From positions 1 through 64,000 of the forward strand of contig NW_020825329.1 of the NCBI RefSeq assembly GCF_003286085.1: a stretch of 64,000 bases of DNA, written 5' to 3'. Positions 53,784 through 64,000 of the stretch are shown here, in pieces (position 1 is the stretch's first letter; every line of letters begins with the position of its first letter). This stretch comes from Drosophila persimilis. Its lineage: Eukaryota > Arthropoda > Insecta > Diptera > Drosophilidae. A model generated the notes under the pieces. It made no database searches, had not been told where the DNA came from, and was given only the letters and a program-made list of their open reading frames with translations. The translations under genes were made by a program, and so were the position numbers.

Positions 53784-54790
53784 TTGTTACAGAGCTCATT
53801 TAACAGTTGCTAACAACATCAGACGTTTATTTATATCGCACTGTCGTATGACTTAAACATGGTGCAGTTAAGCATAAATTAATTTGTGAAAAGACGCTCA
53901 GGTAATGCATCCAAATATCAAGTCTGGACAAGCAATTGACATCTTGTAAGAGCACACACTCTGTTTGCAATAAACACAATAAACACGAACGTCGACTCTC
54001 GTAAATCAGCAACAACGCTTACTTCTCAATACATGCACTCGAGGTAACAGGGGGGTGTTGTTGGTGAACAGAAAATACTTTACTGTAAGTTAACGCGAAA
54101 AGAGTACGCTCTCTCCCATATGATATTATGCAGCACGTAGCAAAGTAAATTGTCGAATGCCCAGTGCACGTCCACGACCAAACTATCTTACCAACTAGTT
54201 CCTGATAAAAAAATCGACCAGTTTCTTAAAACAGTGACTTCGACTTCAACAAAGACAATGACAACAACAACAACAGCAGTTTCTCTGCGCCCAGTATTGT
54301 CGACTCGTTGCAACAAGCTCCCCCTCTCCCAACCAAAAGGTACGCCAAACGCTGTCGGGTCAAGCAGCATAAATATTGTAAATTATAGCCAGTGGTGCGG
54401 CCCAAAGGAAATGCATTTGTTGTTGCTTGCCATGTGCAATGCCCACTGTAAGTATTATTTGTTACCGCATACGCTTACGCACGGCAGCGAAGTTCTTTCG
54501 TCTCTTTATATCGCCTCCATTAATCTTTAGTACTTAGCTTAGCAGCAGCCCAGAGCAGCTCTAACGCTCTCGCTCTATCCTCCTCTGGGGCCGGCAATTT
54601 GGCCCGTCAGCCTTTTGAATTTTTGTCTGGAGCATCTATTAGATTAACATTCTCGCATCAACAATAATAATATGCAAATAAATTGTAAATATTATTCAAA
54701 CTTTCGACTAAGAATTGCGGCCGCATGTCGTTTCATTCTACCTCGGCATGAAGAGAAACACTACGGTTTAGTTTGCCAACTCGAAATTTC
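53784..54790. other. presumed intron sequence with retroelement-like debris
   Basis: If the dynein gene continues upstream, this is intron. I see no gene. A purine tract AGGGGGGTGTTG near 54050, a TATA-like TTTATATCGCC near 54503 and an AATAAA-like stretch near 54670 suggest remains of an LTR and leader, possibly of the BEL element whose gag fragment follows. The 126-codon plus-strand frame at 54150-54530 has no recognised domain. Confidence 0.45.
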
Positions 54791-54804
54791 TACCTCACCG
54801 TAGA

Positions 54805-55035
54805 CAGTTACCAACCCTGTCGCCTATACATTTGCAAACGTTTAGCGGCAAACATGTAAACTAGACGGATTTTTATTTAATGTTTGTCACCATCATCGAC
54901 AGACAACCTGACTTAACAAACATAGAAAAGCTCCAGAATTTGCGTTCTTGTCTGCGGGATTCGGCATTGGAGACTATTCGGTCGCTGGAAATCTCGGATG
55001 GCAATTATGCAGTGACATTAGCTTTGTTCAAACAT
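54805..55035 (+). pseudogene. BEL/Pao gag fragment (DUF1759 region)
   Basis: In one plus-strand phase this encodes LPTLSPIHLQTFSGKHV, then a TAG stop (54862), then FVTIIDRQPDLTNIEKLQNL and LRDSALETIRSLEISDGNY, the conserved core of BEL/Pao Gag. Similarity is lost after about 55035. It is a different family from the copy at 12426. Confidence 0.8.
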
Positions 55036-55692
55036 GAATATATTATCGTCAAAACCATGCCACTTTCGACCCCTTGCAGAATGTTCAAACATAAACATAT
55101 TATTGTATACATTCACTCATATATCCAAAAAACTGATCTCTAAAGAAATCACATCAAGTATCTACAGTAATGACAGTTCGGGTGTAAACAAAGATCTATA
55201 ACCCATTAAAAGATACCACAACAAAACACAAGTGGAGAACACAGTTAACCAATGGTTGTCCACACACACAACCACACTTATCCTTTGCGTAGGTCTAACG
55301 ATAATTATAGAATACAAAATTGTACCTAAGGAGGTAGGACTCATTGTCAAATCACATATAACGCTCTGATTTTAAGAATAAAATTTAGTTTGAATTTACA
55401 ACTCAAACGCGCAAATGTCTAGACTTTTCTTTTAAGGTAACATTTTGGTTCTTCGAGACTCTCCGTTGTTTCCCCCCTGGGGTAAGAGCACGGATTTAAA
55501 ACAGCGCCTTTGAGACTGAACAAGTGTCAAGTTCACTGACAGCTAGAGTTAGCAGAATAAAAATTCAGATTTCCCTCCTGTAGGAAGAAACAGAGTATAA
55601 AATAAATTAATGAGACGTAAGATTCAATTAATAAATCGAAAAAATACTGCATGCTGTATTCGTAATAGATTACTTGGTAATCTAAAAATAAA
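55036..55692. other. unassigned AT-rich stretch, possible LTR remnant
   Basis: No gene seen. GGTAACATTTTGGTTCTTCGA near 55436 has the shape of an LTR end (ACA) followed by a primer-binding site, with an AATAAA upstream near 55378. This would make about 55180-55442 a solo or partial LTR with its leader downstream. I could not find a matching partner in the window. Confidence 0.35.
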
Positions 55693-56309
55693 ACGAGGGG
55701 GAACGTTGTGAGTTGCTGCGGACACCGCAACTCTACAGTTATACCCCATGCTAAGTCAGTATGGCTCTCCTCCGGCAGACGCCGCTAATATTAAACGACA
55801 CGACAAAGAGTGCGTGCGAGAGAGACAGAAAATCAGTCTGAGCGTGACGTCGGTCGCTGCGTAGCCAGTGCAAATTGATTTGTTCCTTTTGGCTATAAAA
55901 ATAATCTGATTTGATCCAGATTCAGCAATCTGATAGATATGGCCGTTATCTATGATTCTGCGTTTTTAGTTTTCTCGAATCTGCAATATTGTGGATGCAA
56001 AAGATTTTCGTCCTTTGTGGGGGCGGAAGTGGGCGGTGCGAAGTTTTGAAATATTTTTGTAGCAGCGACATATCACAGAAGTCTGGAACCAAAACATCGT
56101 TGCTCTAGCTCTTATAGTCTTTGAGCACTAGGCGCTGAAGGGGACGGACAGACGGACAGACAGACAGGGCTCAATCGACTCGGCCATTGATGCTGATCAA
56201 GAATATATATACTTTATGGGGTCGGAAACGATTCCCTCTGGATGTTACACACATCCACTTTCACCACAAATCTAATATACCCCAATACTCATTTTGAGTA
56301 TCGGGTATA
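55693..56309 (-). mobile_element. DINE-1/INE-1 Helentron, internally deleted
   Basis: Complete at both ends in reverse orientation, from AACGAGGGGGAACGTTGTGA through the hairpin to ATTTTGAGTATCGGGTATAA. The middle (about 400 bp relative to the copy at 40056) is missing. The GTCTGTCC microsatellite appears as GGACAGACGGACAGACAGAC near 56140. The copy lies in the presumed dynein intron. Confidence 0.9.
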
Positions 56310-56835
56310 ACAAAAAGCTATCCAATTCAGTTCCGAATAAAATAAAAATTTGTTCCTTTTGTTTTGAATAAACAGCCGGTGTTTTCCTAACTAAATTCTA
56401 ATTATACTTCCTAACCAGACAACAATCTGGAAACCCATTCTATTACGCGAGTGCATGCCTTTTGATTTGTGTTAAAACATTATTTAACTTTTTATTTTTC
56501 GGCGTCGGCTTGTGTTTGTGTTGTTGCAGTGAGTGAGTACGCATTACATTGCATTGCAGTCCGCTCTCGTCTGTTAGCTTTTGTTGTTTTATCACTCTCT
56601 CGCTATCACCTCAACTTCAATAACTGTTCTTTCTCTCTCGGTCTTGAAACTTTCTGAGCAATAGCGCTCTCTGTTTAGTAGCTCTCGCTATAACCGCTCT
56701 CCACTCTGCTCTCTTTTTTTTTTCTTACCAATTCCGCTTTGAGCGTTGTCTGGCACATTGGTCTGATACCAATTGGTTTTGAAAATTTTAATTTTTCTTC
56801 GTAAATTTTCTTAAGAAAATATTTAAATAATACAA
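56310..56835 (+). promoter_or_regulatory. 5' untranslated region of the CR1 element
   Basis: About 500 bp between the DINE-1 and ORF1 without a coding frame. It is rich in CTCTC and TTCTCTCTC motifs, as in LINE internal promoter regions. The exact 5' end is not defined; the element may start anywhere after 56310. Confidence 0.55.
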
Positions 56836-57849
56836 ATGGAATTCGCTGTGGTCTGCGCCAAAAAAACCTGTGAGAAGCAGATCACTCACGATCAGCCGAA
56901 TGTCCCCTGCTGGCTCTGCGACAGCGTAGTCCACGCAAAATGCGCGGGATTTTCTGGCCTCGTGAGTGATGCTATAGCCAAACGTAATGGCTTGCATTAC
57001 AGTTGCGAGGCATGCCGTGCGGTGGAGAAAGACATGGTATCTTTCATGAGGCAGACGCGGAGTGGCTTTAAGGAGCTGACCGTTGGTTTCAAAAACCAAT
57101 ACGATCGGCTCCTAGCCATGGAGGCTCAGTTTAGCGGTTTAAAACTGCTGAATGAGTCTCCGAGGCGCAAAAAGGTCACTCCGCGGGATCTGCAATTGCC
57201 AACCGTTACTCAGCCGTGCGCCGCCGAAAAACTGACTCCGACCACTCCAAGTGTGCAGCAGTTGATCTCGTTTGCCACTCCAAGGGCAACGACAGCTGCT
57301 GGCGATGCAGATTCGGTAGCCGAATTCATCGCTTCGGAGAATGTGCAGCCAAGTACGTCTGCAGCGTCCGTGTCCGTGGTGTCCGCAAGTTCGCTAGTTG
57401 TCCCGTCTATCCCGATCCCACCGGTAAATAGACGTTCCGGACCTGCGGATATTGCCACCACAGGTACTAGACCTGTGGTGACTAAACCACTGGTGGGAGT
57501 CCCACCAAAACGACAAGTTTTTGTTTCACGGCTGGTTCCTGACCTCACATCTAATGATGTAATTGCTTTTATTCAAAGCAAAATAAAAGCCGTGGGTTTA
57601 AAGGTGGAGAAATTTAACTTCTCTTATGCCAGGGAGATAGCCTCGTTTAAGATAAGCATCTCCCCAACTCAATTTGAAATCATTTTCTCCGCCAAATTTT
57701 GGCCGGAGCATTTGGTGGTGAAGGAGTTTAAGGCTAAGAAGAAGAATAGAACCCCCATATCCCTTCCAAATCTTTCCAGTGTGCCACCCTCAACCTCAAC
57801 TTCCTCTTCCTCAACTTCTAGTCTTGCTTCCACCTTTCCAAAAAACTAA
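56836..57849 (+). CDS. CR1-type ORF1 protein with PHD-like zinc finger (337 aa)
   Basis: The start ATG at 56836 follows AATACAA. Residues 1-65 form a C4HC3-like PHD finger (VCAKKTC, VPCWLCDSVVHAKC, YSCEAC), common in CR1-group ORF1 proteins. A short coiled coil follows (about 70-105), then a Ser/Thr/Pro-rich linker. A C-terminal domain (about 235-300, RQVFVSRLVPDLTSNDV, FSYAREIASFKISI, FWPEHLVVKEF) resembles the RNA-binding module found next to such fingers. The tail is Ser-rich. The frame is complete, ending at TAA 57847-57849. ORF2 begins in another phase at this point. Confidence 0.88.
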   Translation: MEFAVVCAKKTCEKQITHDQPNVPCWLCDSVVHAKCAGFSGLVSDAIAKRNGLHYSCEACRAVEKDMVSFMRQTRSGFKELTVGFKNQYDRLLAMEAQFSGLKLLNESPRRKKVTPRDLQLPTVTQPCAAEKLTPTTPSVQQLISFATPRATTAAGDADSVAEFIASENVQPSTSAASVSVVSASSLVVPSIPIPPVNRRSGPADIATTGTRPVVTKPLVGVPPKRQVFVSRLVPDLTSNDVIAFIQSKIKAVGLKVEKFNFSYAREIASFKISISPTQFEIIFSAKFWPEHLVVKEFKAKKKNRTPISLPNLSSVPPSTSTSSSSTSSLASTFPKN

Positions 57850-59700
57850 CTTCTCTTTTAGTAACCTATCAGAATGTAAGAGGCTTGCGTAGTAAGCTCA
57901 GCATTCTTTTCCGGGATAGTGTTGCATTTGCTTCCCACGTTATTGTGTTTATTGAAACCTGGTTAAAGCCGGACATTCTTAGTTCCGAGGTTTTGGCAGG
58001 GCGGTACACAACTTTTAGAAAGGACCGTTCGTCTCGACGTGCAGGAGGGGTTCTAATTGCAGTGGACTCTTACTTCACGTCAGAACACTTCACAGTCCAA
58101 GTTCAACAGGAACTGGAATTCCTGTGTGTAAAACTGATTCTTCACGCTTTCACTATATTCATTACTTGCTCGTATATCCCACCTTCTTCGGATATTTCAA
58201 TTTATGAGCAGCACTTGTCCGCTTTAACCGCTGTTTCTTCCTCGCTATCTGATAAAGATCGTATGATAGTTCTTGGTGACTTCAACTTGCCAGGAACTGT
58301 TTGGTCTTCGGTAAACGAGTCTAGTATCCTAGTGCCCATGTCACGACATGACTTTGTTGACGGCTTGCTTGACCTGTCCCTGTCTCAAGTCAATCATGTC
58401 AAAAATTGCTTGGGTCGATTGCTTGATCTATGCTTTGTATTGGATCCGACCATAGTGTTGTTAACCCGAGCCCTTCCGCTCACTATACCTGAAGACGCCT
58501 ACCACCCTACTTTCGAGGTGTCGCTAGACATAGGACCAACTGTATTGGATCGGTCCAGTAGACTACCTGAACGTGTCCGCTGCTTTCGTAAAGCCGAGTT
58601 TGCGAAGCTTAATAACCTAATTAGGGATTTTGATTGGTCCGCTTTGTACTTGTGCACTGATGTCACAAAAGGCACAAACATTTTTTACAATGCTCTTGGC
58701 AAATTTTTTGATTCTTGTGTCCCGCTTTCTTTTCCGATTAGATCTGGAAAACCCCCTTGGTTTACCAAAGAGTTATCCAGTCTAAAAAACTTAAAATCAA
58801 GACTTTATAAAAAATTTCAAGAAGTGGGCTCTCCTACTACTCACTCTCGTTATGTAATAGCTCGGTCAAACTTTTCAGTTCTTAATGCTCAATGCTATAA
58901 GAACTACCTATCTCGTTGCAGGATACGTTTTTCTCAGGACCCTAAACAGTTTTACTGCTTCGTAAACAGTAAGCGTAGAACGTCCGCACACCCATCCTCG
59001 CTATCATTTTGTAATACGTCGGCAAATAATGATCAGGCATTTGCCGATCTTTTTGCCCAGTTTTTCCAAACCACCTATTCTGAGGAAAGCTACTCTGGTC
59101 AACCGTACCCATACGGATTACCGAGGTCGAACGGCATTTTCAGTCCCTTGTTAAATGAATATTCCCTACTTCATGATCTTCTACTAGTTAAGCCGGTGTT
59201 TTTACCGGGTTCAGACGGGGTTCCAGGTTGTGTACTCAGGTACTGCGCCGAGGATCTGTGTGGACCATTGCTTAAACTATTCACCCTGTCCATTGATTCC
59301 TCTTGCTTCCCCCCAATCTGGAAGGAATCGTTTATAATTCCTCTCCAAAAAAAAGGTAGCAAGTCTGATGCAAAAAATTATAGAGGTATAGCAAAGTTAT
59401 CCGCTATTCCCAAATTTTTTGAGAAGGTTTTAACTCCGCACTTGCAACATCTCTGCAAGTCACTTATATCTCCAACTCAGCATGGATTTATAAGGCGGCG
59501 ATCAACCACCACGAACTTGTTAGAGTTTACCTCTTTCATTATTAAAGGCTTTCAAGGTAACTTACAGGCGGATGTTATTCACAACGCTTTAGTAGAGCAT
59601 TCGACTCTGTAAACGATTCCCTTTTAGCACAAAAACTTTACCTTTTAGGGTTTCCGCCCAACCTCCTGAGATGGATTTCTAGCTATCTTTGTTCTAGGAC
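57850..59700 (+). pseudogene. CR1 ORF2 (endonuclease-RT), frameshifted and truncated
   Basis: The frame opens around 57846 as VTYQNVRGLRSKL, the usual N-terminus of an APE-type endonuclease. It continues with VFIETWLKPDIL, RAGGVLIAVDSY, MIVLGDFNLPGTVW (catalytic Asp region) and an SLSQVNH block, then the RT start (FLPGSDGVPGCVLRYC, FIIPLQKKGSKSDAKNYRGI, SPTQHGFIRRRSTTTN). At about 59580 a frameshift moves the reading to SRAFDSVNDSLLAQKL. The sequence is cut near 59700 before the catalytic FADD-type box. The first 575 codons are otherwise open. Confidence 0.9.
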
Positions 59701-60173
59701 AGCCATCGGGTGCTACAGGGGGACAAACGGATGACGGGTCGGCTCGCACAACTGTGAACTCGGAACTGAGGCGCAGCCGCTCCGGTTAGTAATACCCGGT
59801 GCGGTCTGCGTCTCACCCCCTTAGGACACAGAGGGTTGCGAGCGAACCGTCACCCGCCGTAACTGTGCACACCGGTGGAAGTGCGACTATACTCTCCCCG
59901 TGAGGGCGGCTGGAAACAGGTCCTAGCACGGTCATGTCTCTGCTAGGATGCTGGCGAATGGTAGTCGGGCGGAGAGAAGAAAACTCTCAGTGAAATTACC
60001 CCAATCCAAGGTGACAATGTTATATGCTGAGGGATGCATGGCCGGGGGGGTGCCCGGTCGCTAATATACGGACTCTGGATACCTGCCGACCTCCAGTTTA
60101 AATCAGGCTTCCCGGGGCAAGCGGGCTATGCCTCGGGTGACCATCCCCTTCCCGCCTACTCGTGGGAACTACT
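59701..60173 (+). promoter_or_regulatory. 5' untranslated region of the LOA-type element
   Basis: GC-rich, non-coding (GGGTGCTACAGGGGGACAAA near its start; CATGGCCGGGGGGGTGCCCG near 60040). It is expected to hold the internal promoter. No clear structure was resolved. Confidence 0.6.
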
Positions 60174-61601
60174 ATGTCAAATACTCAAAATATAAAAACA
60201 AACAAAACCGCAAAGGAACTCGGTACTCCTCTTAAAGTACCGGAGGGACAAGCCAATCCCTCTGCACCAGCGCCTGGTAAACCGGGTCCAAAGAAGACGG
60301 GGAAGGAGACTGAGTCGGTGCACCGTCTTCAGGCAGCAGCCGCAGCGAGGGGGGGCCCGAAAAGCCAATCGGGTCCCTCCAAGTCGGGTGGCTCCAAGGG
60401 CGAAGCGGATACCGGGGTGGCTGCTAAGCAGAGCGTAATCGCGGCTGGTAAGCGCACCGGGACCGAAGAACCCATGGGAGCCCCGGCGGGCAGCGTCTCT
60501 GCAGGAGACAGGAGACGAGCGGCTTTCATCCTGTCCAACGAAGACCCGAACTTCAGGGCGTCAGCCGAAGGAAAGGAGCAGAGGCTGTGGGCCTCCTCAA
60601 TCCTTCCACTGTTCCAGCCAGCCAAAGCCGGAAAGGGCGCAGCCAAGGCCCCCAACAAGCGGCAACGCTCAGCGGTGGACCCCCCGAATTAGCCAGGCCA
60701 AGCCCAGCAAGCCAAGCAGGTGAAGACCCACCTCACGAACCGGTCGTTCGCTGAGGTGGCAAGGGGCAGGACCCTGATCGGTGTCCTGGACAGGTGCGCC
60801 GAGGACGGCAATGTCCCTCGCGATAAGTGGCACCTGGTGGAGAACGAGCTCCAGGACCGGTTCCTACTGGAACTGGAGGAGAACGGCGGACCACCGCCAA
60901 ATTGTGAGGACGCAGGGTGACATCAAGGCAAGGTGAAAGCCATCGCCTGCCAAGACGCTCGCTCTGCGGCCCTTTACATGAAGGCGGTGGCGGCCTGCAA
61001 AGAGGTATATCCAGGGGCGAAACTGGAGGCCGTGAAGTGGGAAGATGTCCCTAGTCGCCCGAGAGCCAGACCGTGGGTCTCGGCTAAGCCTGCAGAGCCT
61101 GAGAAGATCCTCAGGTTACTGCAGGTCTGCAACCCCCACCTTCCTACAGCCGATTGGAAGGTGGCAAAGGCGGAGGATATCCAAGGGCATAGGCGCCAGA
61201 TCATCCTCGTCCTAAATGAGGAATCCATTGATCTCCTCGCAAAGTCGGACGGTGTAGTGGATTATGGCTACAAGAAGGTCACCATATCCACTTACAAGTC
61301 CGATCGCAAGGGCAGGCAAGCGGAGGTCGAGCCAGACCCGGAGCTGCCGGAGATCCCGAAAGAGGGGGCCTCGTGCGAGGTAGACAACCCGGCGTCGGAT
61401 GCAGCGTCCGTGATGTCGGACGACATCTTGGACGACTACGCGTTCGACGAGAGCGAAGACCTAGCCAGAGGTCTCAGCCACATCGTTGTCGGGGAGGAGC
61501 CGGAGTCCCCTGACAGCGATCTAGATCTAGAATCAACAATGGTGGAGGCGAGCCTCAGGAATGTCGTTGACGCTCCTGCAGATAAACCTCCACCATTGTA
61601 A
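60174..61601 (+). pseudogene. LOA-type ORF1 (DUF4780-like gag) with two in-frame stops
   Basis: One phase from ATG 60174 to TAA 61601 (476 codons), broken by TAG at 60690-60692 and TGA at 60918-60920. The N-terminal part is Pro/Gly/Lys/Ala-rich and low in complexity. The middle is FAEVARGRTLIGVLDRC and RDKWHLVENELQDRFLLEL. The C-terminal part (KAIACQDARSAALYMKA, PTADWKVAKAEDIQG, QIILVLNEESIDLL, YKKVTISTYKSD) matches the DUF4780 type of ORF1. An acidic tail follows. The frame is otherwise intact, so the stops are likely point mutations. Confidence 0.88.
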
Positions 61602-64000
61602 GGCAGCATGCGCTGCTGTACTGCTCCACCTGGCCAAGGGTGGAGCCGACATAGTCCTCATTCAGGAGCCCTGGGTCCTCGGAAACAGGGTCTCCGGTCT
61701 GAGGACTTCTGACTACAAGCTATACGTAGCTGAAACCGCAGGTAAAATTCGTACCTGCATTCTTGCAAAAAGAGAGTTGCACTTATTTTTGCTCCCAAAT
61801 TTCAGCAATGAAGACCACACCGCAGTGAGCCTCGAAGGCCAGGAGCGCTCACTGAGGATCTGCTCCGCATACATGGGGCATGAACAAGCAGACCCCCCTC
61901 CACACGCGCCTCTCCGGGCTCTAATCGCAGACTGCTCGGCCAAGGACATCGGCCTAATTGTGGGGTGTGATGCCAATGCACATCACTGTCAGTGGGGAAG
62001 CACTGACACAAACGAAAGGGGTGAGTACCTTTTCAGTTACTTACTGACCACTCAGATGGTCTTATTAAACCGGGGTAGTGATCCCACCTTTGATAATAAA
62101 AACCGCAAGGAGGTCCTGGACCTCACGCTTTCCTCTCATGAGATACAGCGTAACATTGTATCCTGGAGGGTCCTGGAAGAGCACTCCTTCTCGGACCACA
62201 GGTAGGAGCCCCCATCTGAGGAGGAGTTCTCCACTGAGGCCACGACTCGTCTTCTTAAGATCTTTACCGACGCCTGCAATAAGGCGCTCGACAAAGCATG
62301 CCCCTCTGGCAAGAACAGAGGCCGGAAGAAACCTGAATGGTGGAATCCAAAACTGGGTGAACTCCGGAAAGCCTCCCGGAGACTCTTCAATAAAGCTAAG
62401 GCTGAAAACGTTGAGCAAAACTGAGCCGAATACAAGGCCAGTCTGTCAACCTACAACAAAGAACTTAGAAAAGCCAAACGCGCCTCCTGGCGTAAGTTCT
62501 GCAGCGAAATCGAGAGTAACTCAGAAACCTCACGCTTGCGCAGAGTTCTCTCGAAGACAACACCCACCCTGGGATACTTGAAGAACACCGTAGTCGTGGA
62601 CTACGTCCAGCGATGAGTCGCTAAATCTTCTCCTAAATACCCACTTCCCTGGCTGCGATGAAAACAGACCCAACTACCTCACGCCTCCTTCTGTCGCCTC
62701 AAATGCCATCCTGAGACTGTTAAGCCAGGAGAACATTTCCTGGGCGATCAGAAGCTTTAAACCCTACAAGTCCGCGGGGCCAGACGGCATTTTCCCTGCC
62801 CAACTGATTCACGCGGGTCATAAAGCCATTAACTGGCTCAAAATAATTTACGAGGGAATCTTCTCCCATTCCTGAAACCTGGCTTCAGACCAAAGTCGTA
62901 TTCATACCCAAGGCAGGCAAGCCCTCGCACACTGCCCCAAAAGATTTCAGACCCATAAGTCTATCGTCTTTTCTTCTAAAGGCGATGGAGCGGCTCCTGG
63001 GGCTGCATCTCACGGCGTGCATTCCGTCCAGTCTGATCTCAGACTCCCAGCATGCCTCTCGGAAGAGAAGATCCACCGAAACGGCCCTACACTCGATCAC
63101 ATCGATCATCGAAGCGTCCCTTAACTTTAAGGAGTACACCCTAGTAGCCTTTCTCGACATAGAAGGCGCCTTTAACAACATCCTTCCGACCGCCATCACG
63201 GGTGCACTGACGGATCTGGGCGTTGACTCCAGGACGGTGAGCCTGATCGATCAGATGCTACAATGCAGGACGGTTGAGGCATCACTGGGGACGTCAACGT
63301 GTACCAGATTTGTCAGGAGAGGCACACCGCAGGGCGGAGTCCTCTCGCCCCTCCTATGGAACGTGGCAGTGAACACACTGCTGCGGGAGATAGAGGGGGG
63401 TGGCTGCCGTGTGGTGGCGTACGCGGACGATGTTGCCATAGCTTTCTCCGGAAAATTTCCGCAGACGTTGTGTGAGTGCATGACAAGTACTCTTACGAAA
63501 ATGTCGAAATGGGCAGACAGATGCGGGTTAGGCGTTAACCCGTCTAAAACGGAACTGGTGCTTTTCACTAGGAAGTACAAAGTTCCGGTACTGATTCCCC
63601 CAAGACTATGTGGGGAAACGCTAGTCTTCAGCAACAACGCCAAGTATCTTGGCCTAATCCTCGATAGAAAGCTCGATTGGAAATTGAGCGTAGAGGATAG
63701 AGTAAAGAAGGCCACAGTGGCCCTCTATACTTGCAGGAAAGCCATCGGACTAAAATGGGGAATGACCCCCTATATAGTTCGGTAGCTCTACACCGCCATC
63801 ATACGACCAATCATGCTCTATGGAGTGGTGGTATGGTGACCAGCCTTAGACAGAAGGACATGCCTCAATAAACTCATCAGAGTTCAACGCATGGCAGAGC
63901 TATGCATAACTGGCGGGCTACGCACTACTCCAGGGGAAGCCCTGGATACTGTGCTAGACCTCCTCCCTGTTGATCTCATGGGAAAGAAGGTGGCAACACT
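61561..64000 (+). pseudogene. LOA-type ORF2 (endonuclease-RT), interrupted, incomplete at the window edge
   Basis: Begins MSLTLLQINLHHCKAA in a phase +1 to ORF1. Endonuclease blocks: IVLIQEPWVLGNRVSG, GLIVGCDANAHHCQWG and EEHSFSDHR (catalytic His region), then a TAG at 62203. The frame continues past the stop (GRKKPEWWNPKLGELRK) and has a further TGA near 62422. After a shift near 62600, RT is in the frame 62985-63785: STETALHSITSIIEA, VAFLDIEGAFNNI, RRGTPQGGVLSPLLWN, VVAYADDVAIAFSG (catalytic YADD) and LGLILDRKLDWK. Beyond the TAG at 63783 it stays in phase with one further stop (LYGVVVW then TGA). The C-terminal RNase H lies outside the window. Confidence 0.9.

Larger units (their letters stand above)
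56310..59700 (+). mobile_element. CR1-clade non-LTR retrotransposon, 3' part missing
   Basis: A 5' untranslated region, complete ORF1 with a PHD-type finger, and ORF2 with endonuclease and the first part of RT, in standard LINE order on the plus strand. It is interrupted in RT near 59700 by the 5' end of a LOA-type element; the rest is not in this window. One frameshift is visible near 59580. The 5' end of LINE copies is often missing, so this long 5' part is notable. It lies opposite in orientation to the dynein exon. Confidence 0.88.
59701..64000 (+). mobile_element. LOA-clade (Bilbo-like) non-LTR retrotransposon, continues past the window
   Basis: A GC-rich 5' untranslated region (about 59701-60173), ORF1 and ORF2 on the plus strand, inserted into CR1 RT. 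ORF2 overlaps ORF1 by about 40 bp. Stops and shifts in both frames show it is inactive. A copy that keeps its 5' untranslated region probably inserted at or near full length and decayed later. The junction was placed by loss of CR1 coding similarity and is accurate to about 10 bp. Confidence 0.88.

Noticed and set aside
54150..54530. 126-codon plus-strand frame as a host gene
   Set aside because: Thr/Ser-rich in the middle, no domain recognised, and surrounded by retroelement-like signals.

Overview
This window is repeat-dense heterochromatin from a drosophilid. The lineage call rests on several Helentron-type DINE-1/INE-1 elements (the block containing CCGAGTCGATTGAGCCATG followed by GTCTGTCCGTCTGTCC) and on BEL/Pao, Osvaldo-like, mdg1/412-like, CR1 and LOA retroelements. 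The DINE-1 variant looks like the one common in the obscura group; that placement is from memory and is moderate in confidence. No tRNA, rRNA, CRISPR or bacterial gene was seen. The only host-gene sequence I can support is the last exon of an axonemal dynein heavy chain.

Layout. 1-12425, 15837-21962 and 32600-36299 are one tandem array of a ~170-bp satellite, all in one orientation. Two LTR retrotransposons split it. A 3.4-kb BEL/Pao derivative (12426-15836, minus strand, TSD ATGGC) keeps gag-protease but has lost RT, RNase H and integrase. A 10.6-kb Osvaldo-like Gypsy element (21963-32599, minus strand, TSD CCCC) has 1042-bp near-identical LTRs and intact gag and pol, plus a large third ORF of unknown function in the env position. 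Both insertions leave the satellite phase unbroken, so the array was continuous for at least 22 kb and runs off the left edge.

36300-51488 is a mosaic of damaged elements: an mdg1/412-like Gypsy fragment (minus) interrupted by a DINE-1; an inverted-repeat element; AT-rich 55-66-bp minisatellites; four more DINE-1 copies or fragments, including a tail-to-tail pair; a frameshifted Gypsy element (plus, 42849-46797); and a partial tandem duplication of that element's 3' region with its adjoining minisatellite.

51489-64000 holds a degenerate LOA-clade fragment (minus), the dynein exon (53091-53762, minus) with a clear splice acceptor, scraps of BEL/Pao and DINE-1, a CR1-clade LINE (plus) with complete ORF1 and an almost open ORF2, and a LOA-clade LINE (plus, 59.7 kb to the window end) inserted into the CR1 RT domain.

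Interpretation. The dynein C-terminus is of the DNAH5/DNAH8 outer-arm gamma type. In Drosophila that class includes kl-3, a male-fertility gene of the ancestral Y with very large satellite-filled introns. A kl-3-like exon beside a large satellite array and nested retroelements suggests Y-linked, or formerly Y-linked, heterochromatin. This is an inference from context and not a demonstration.
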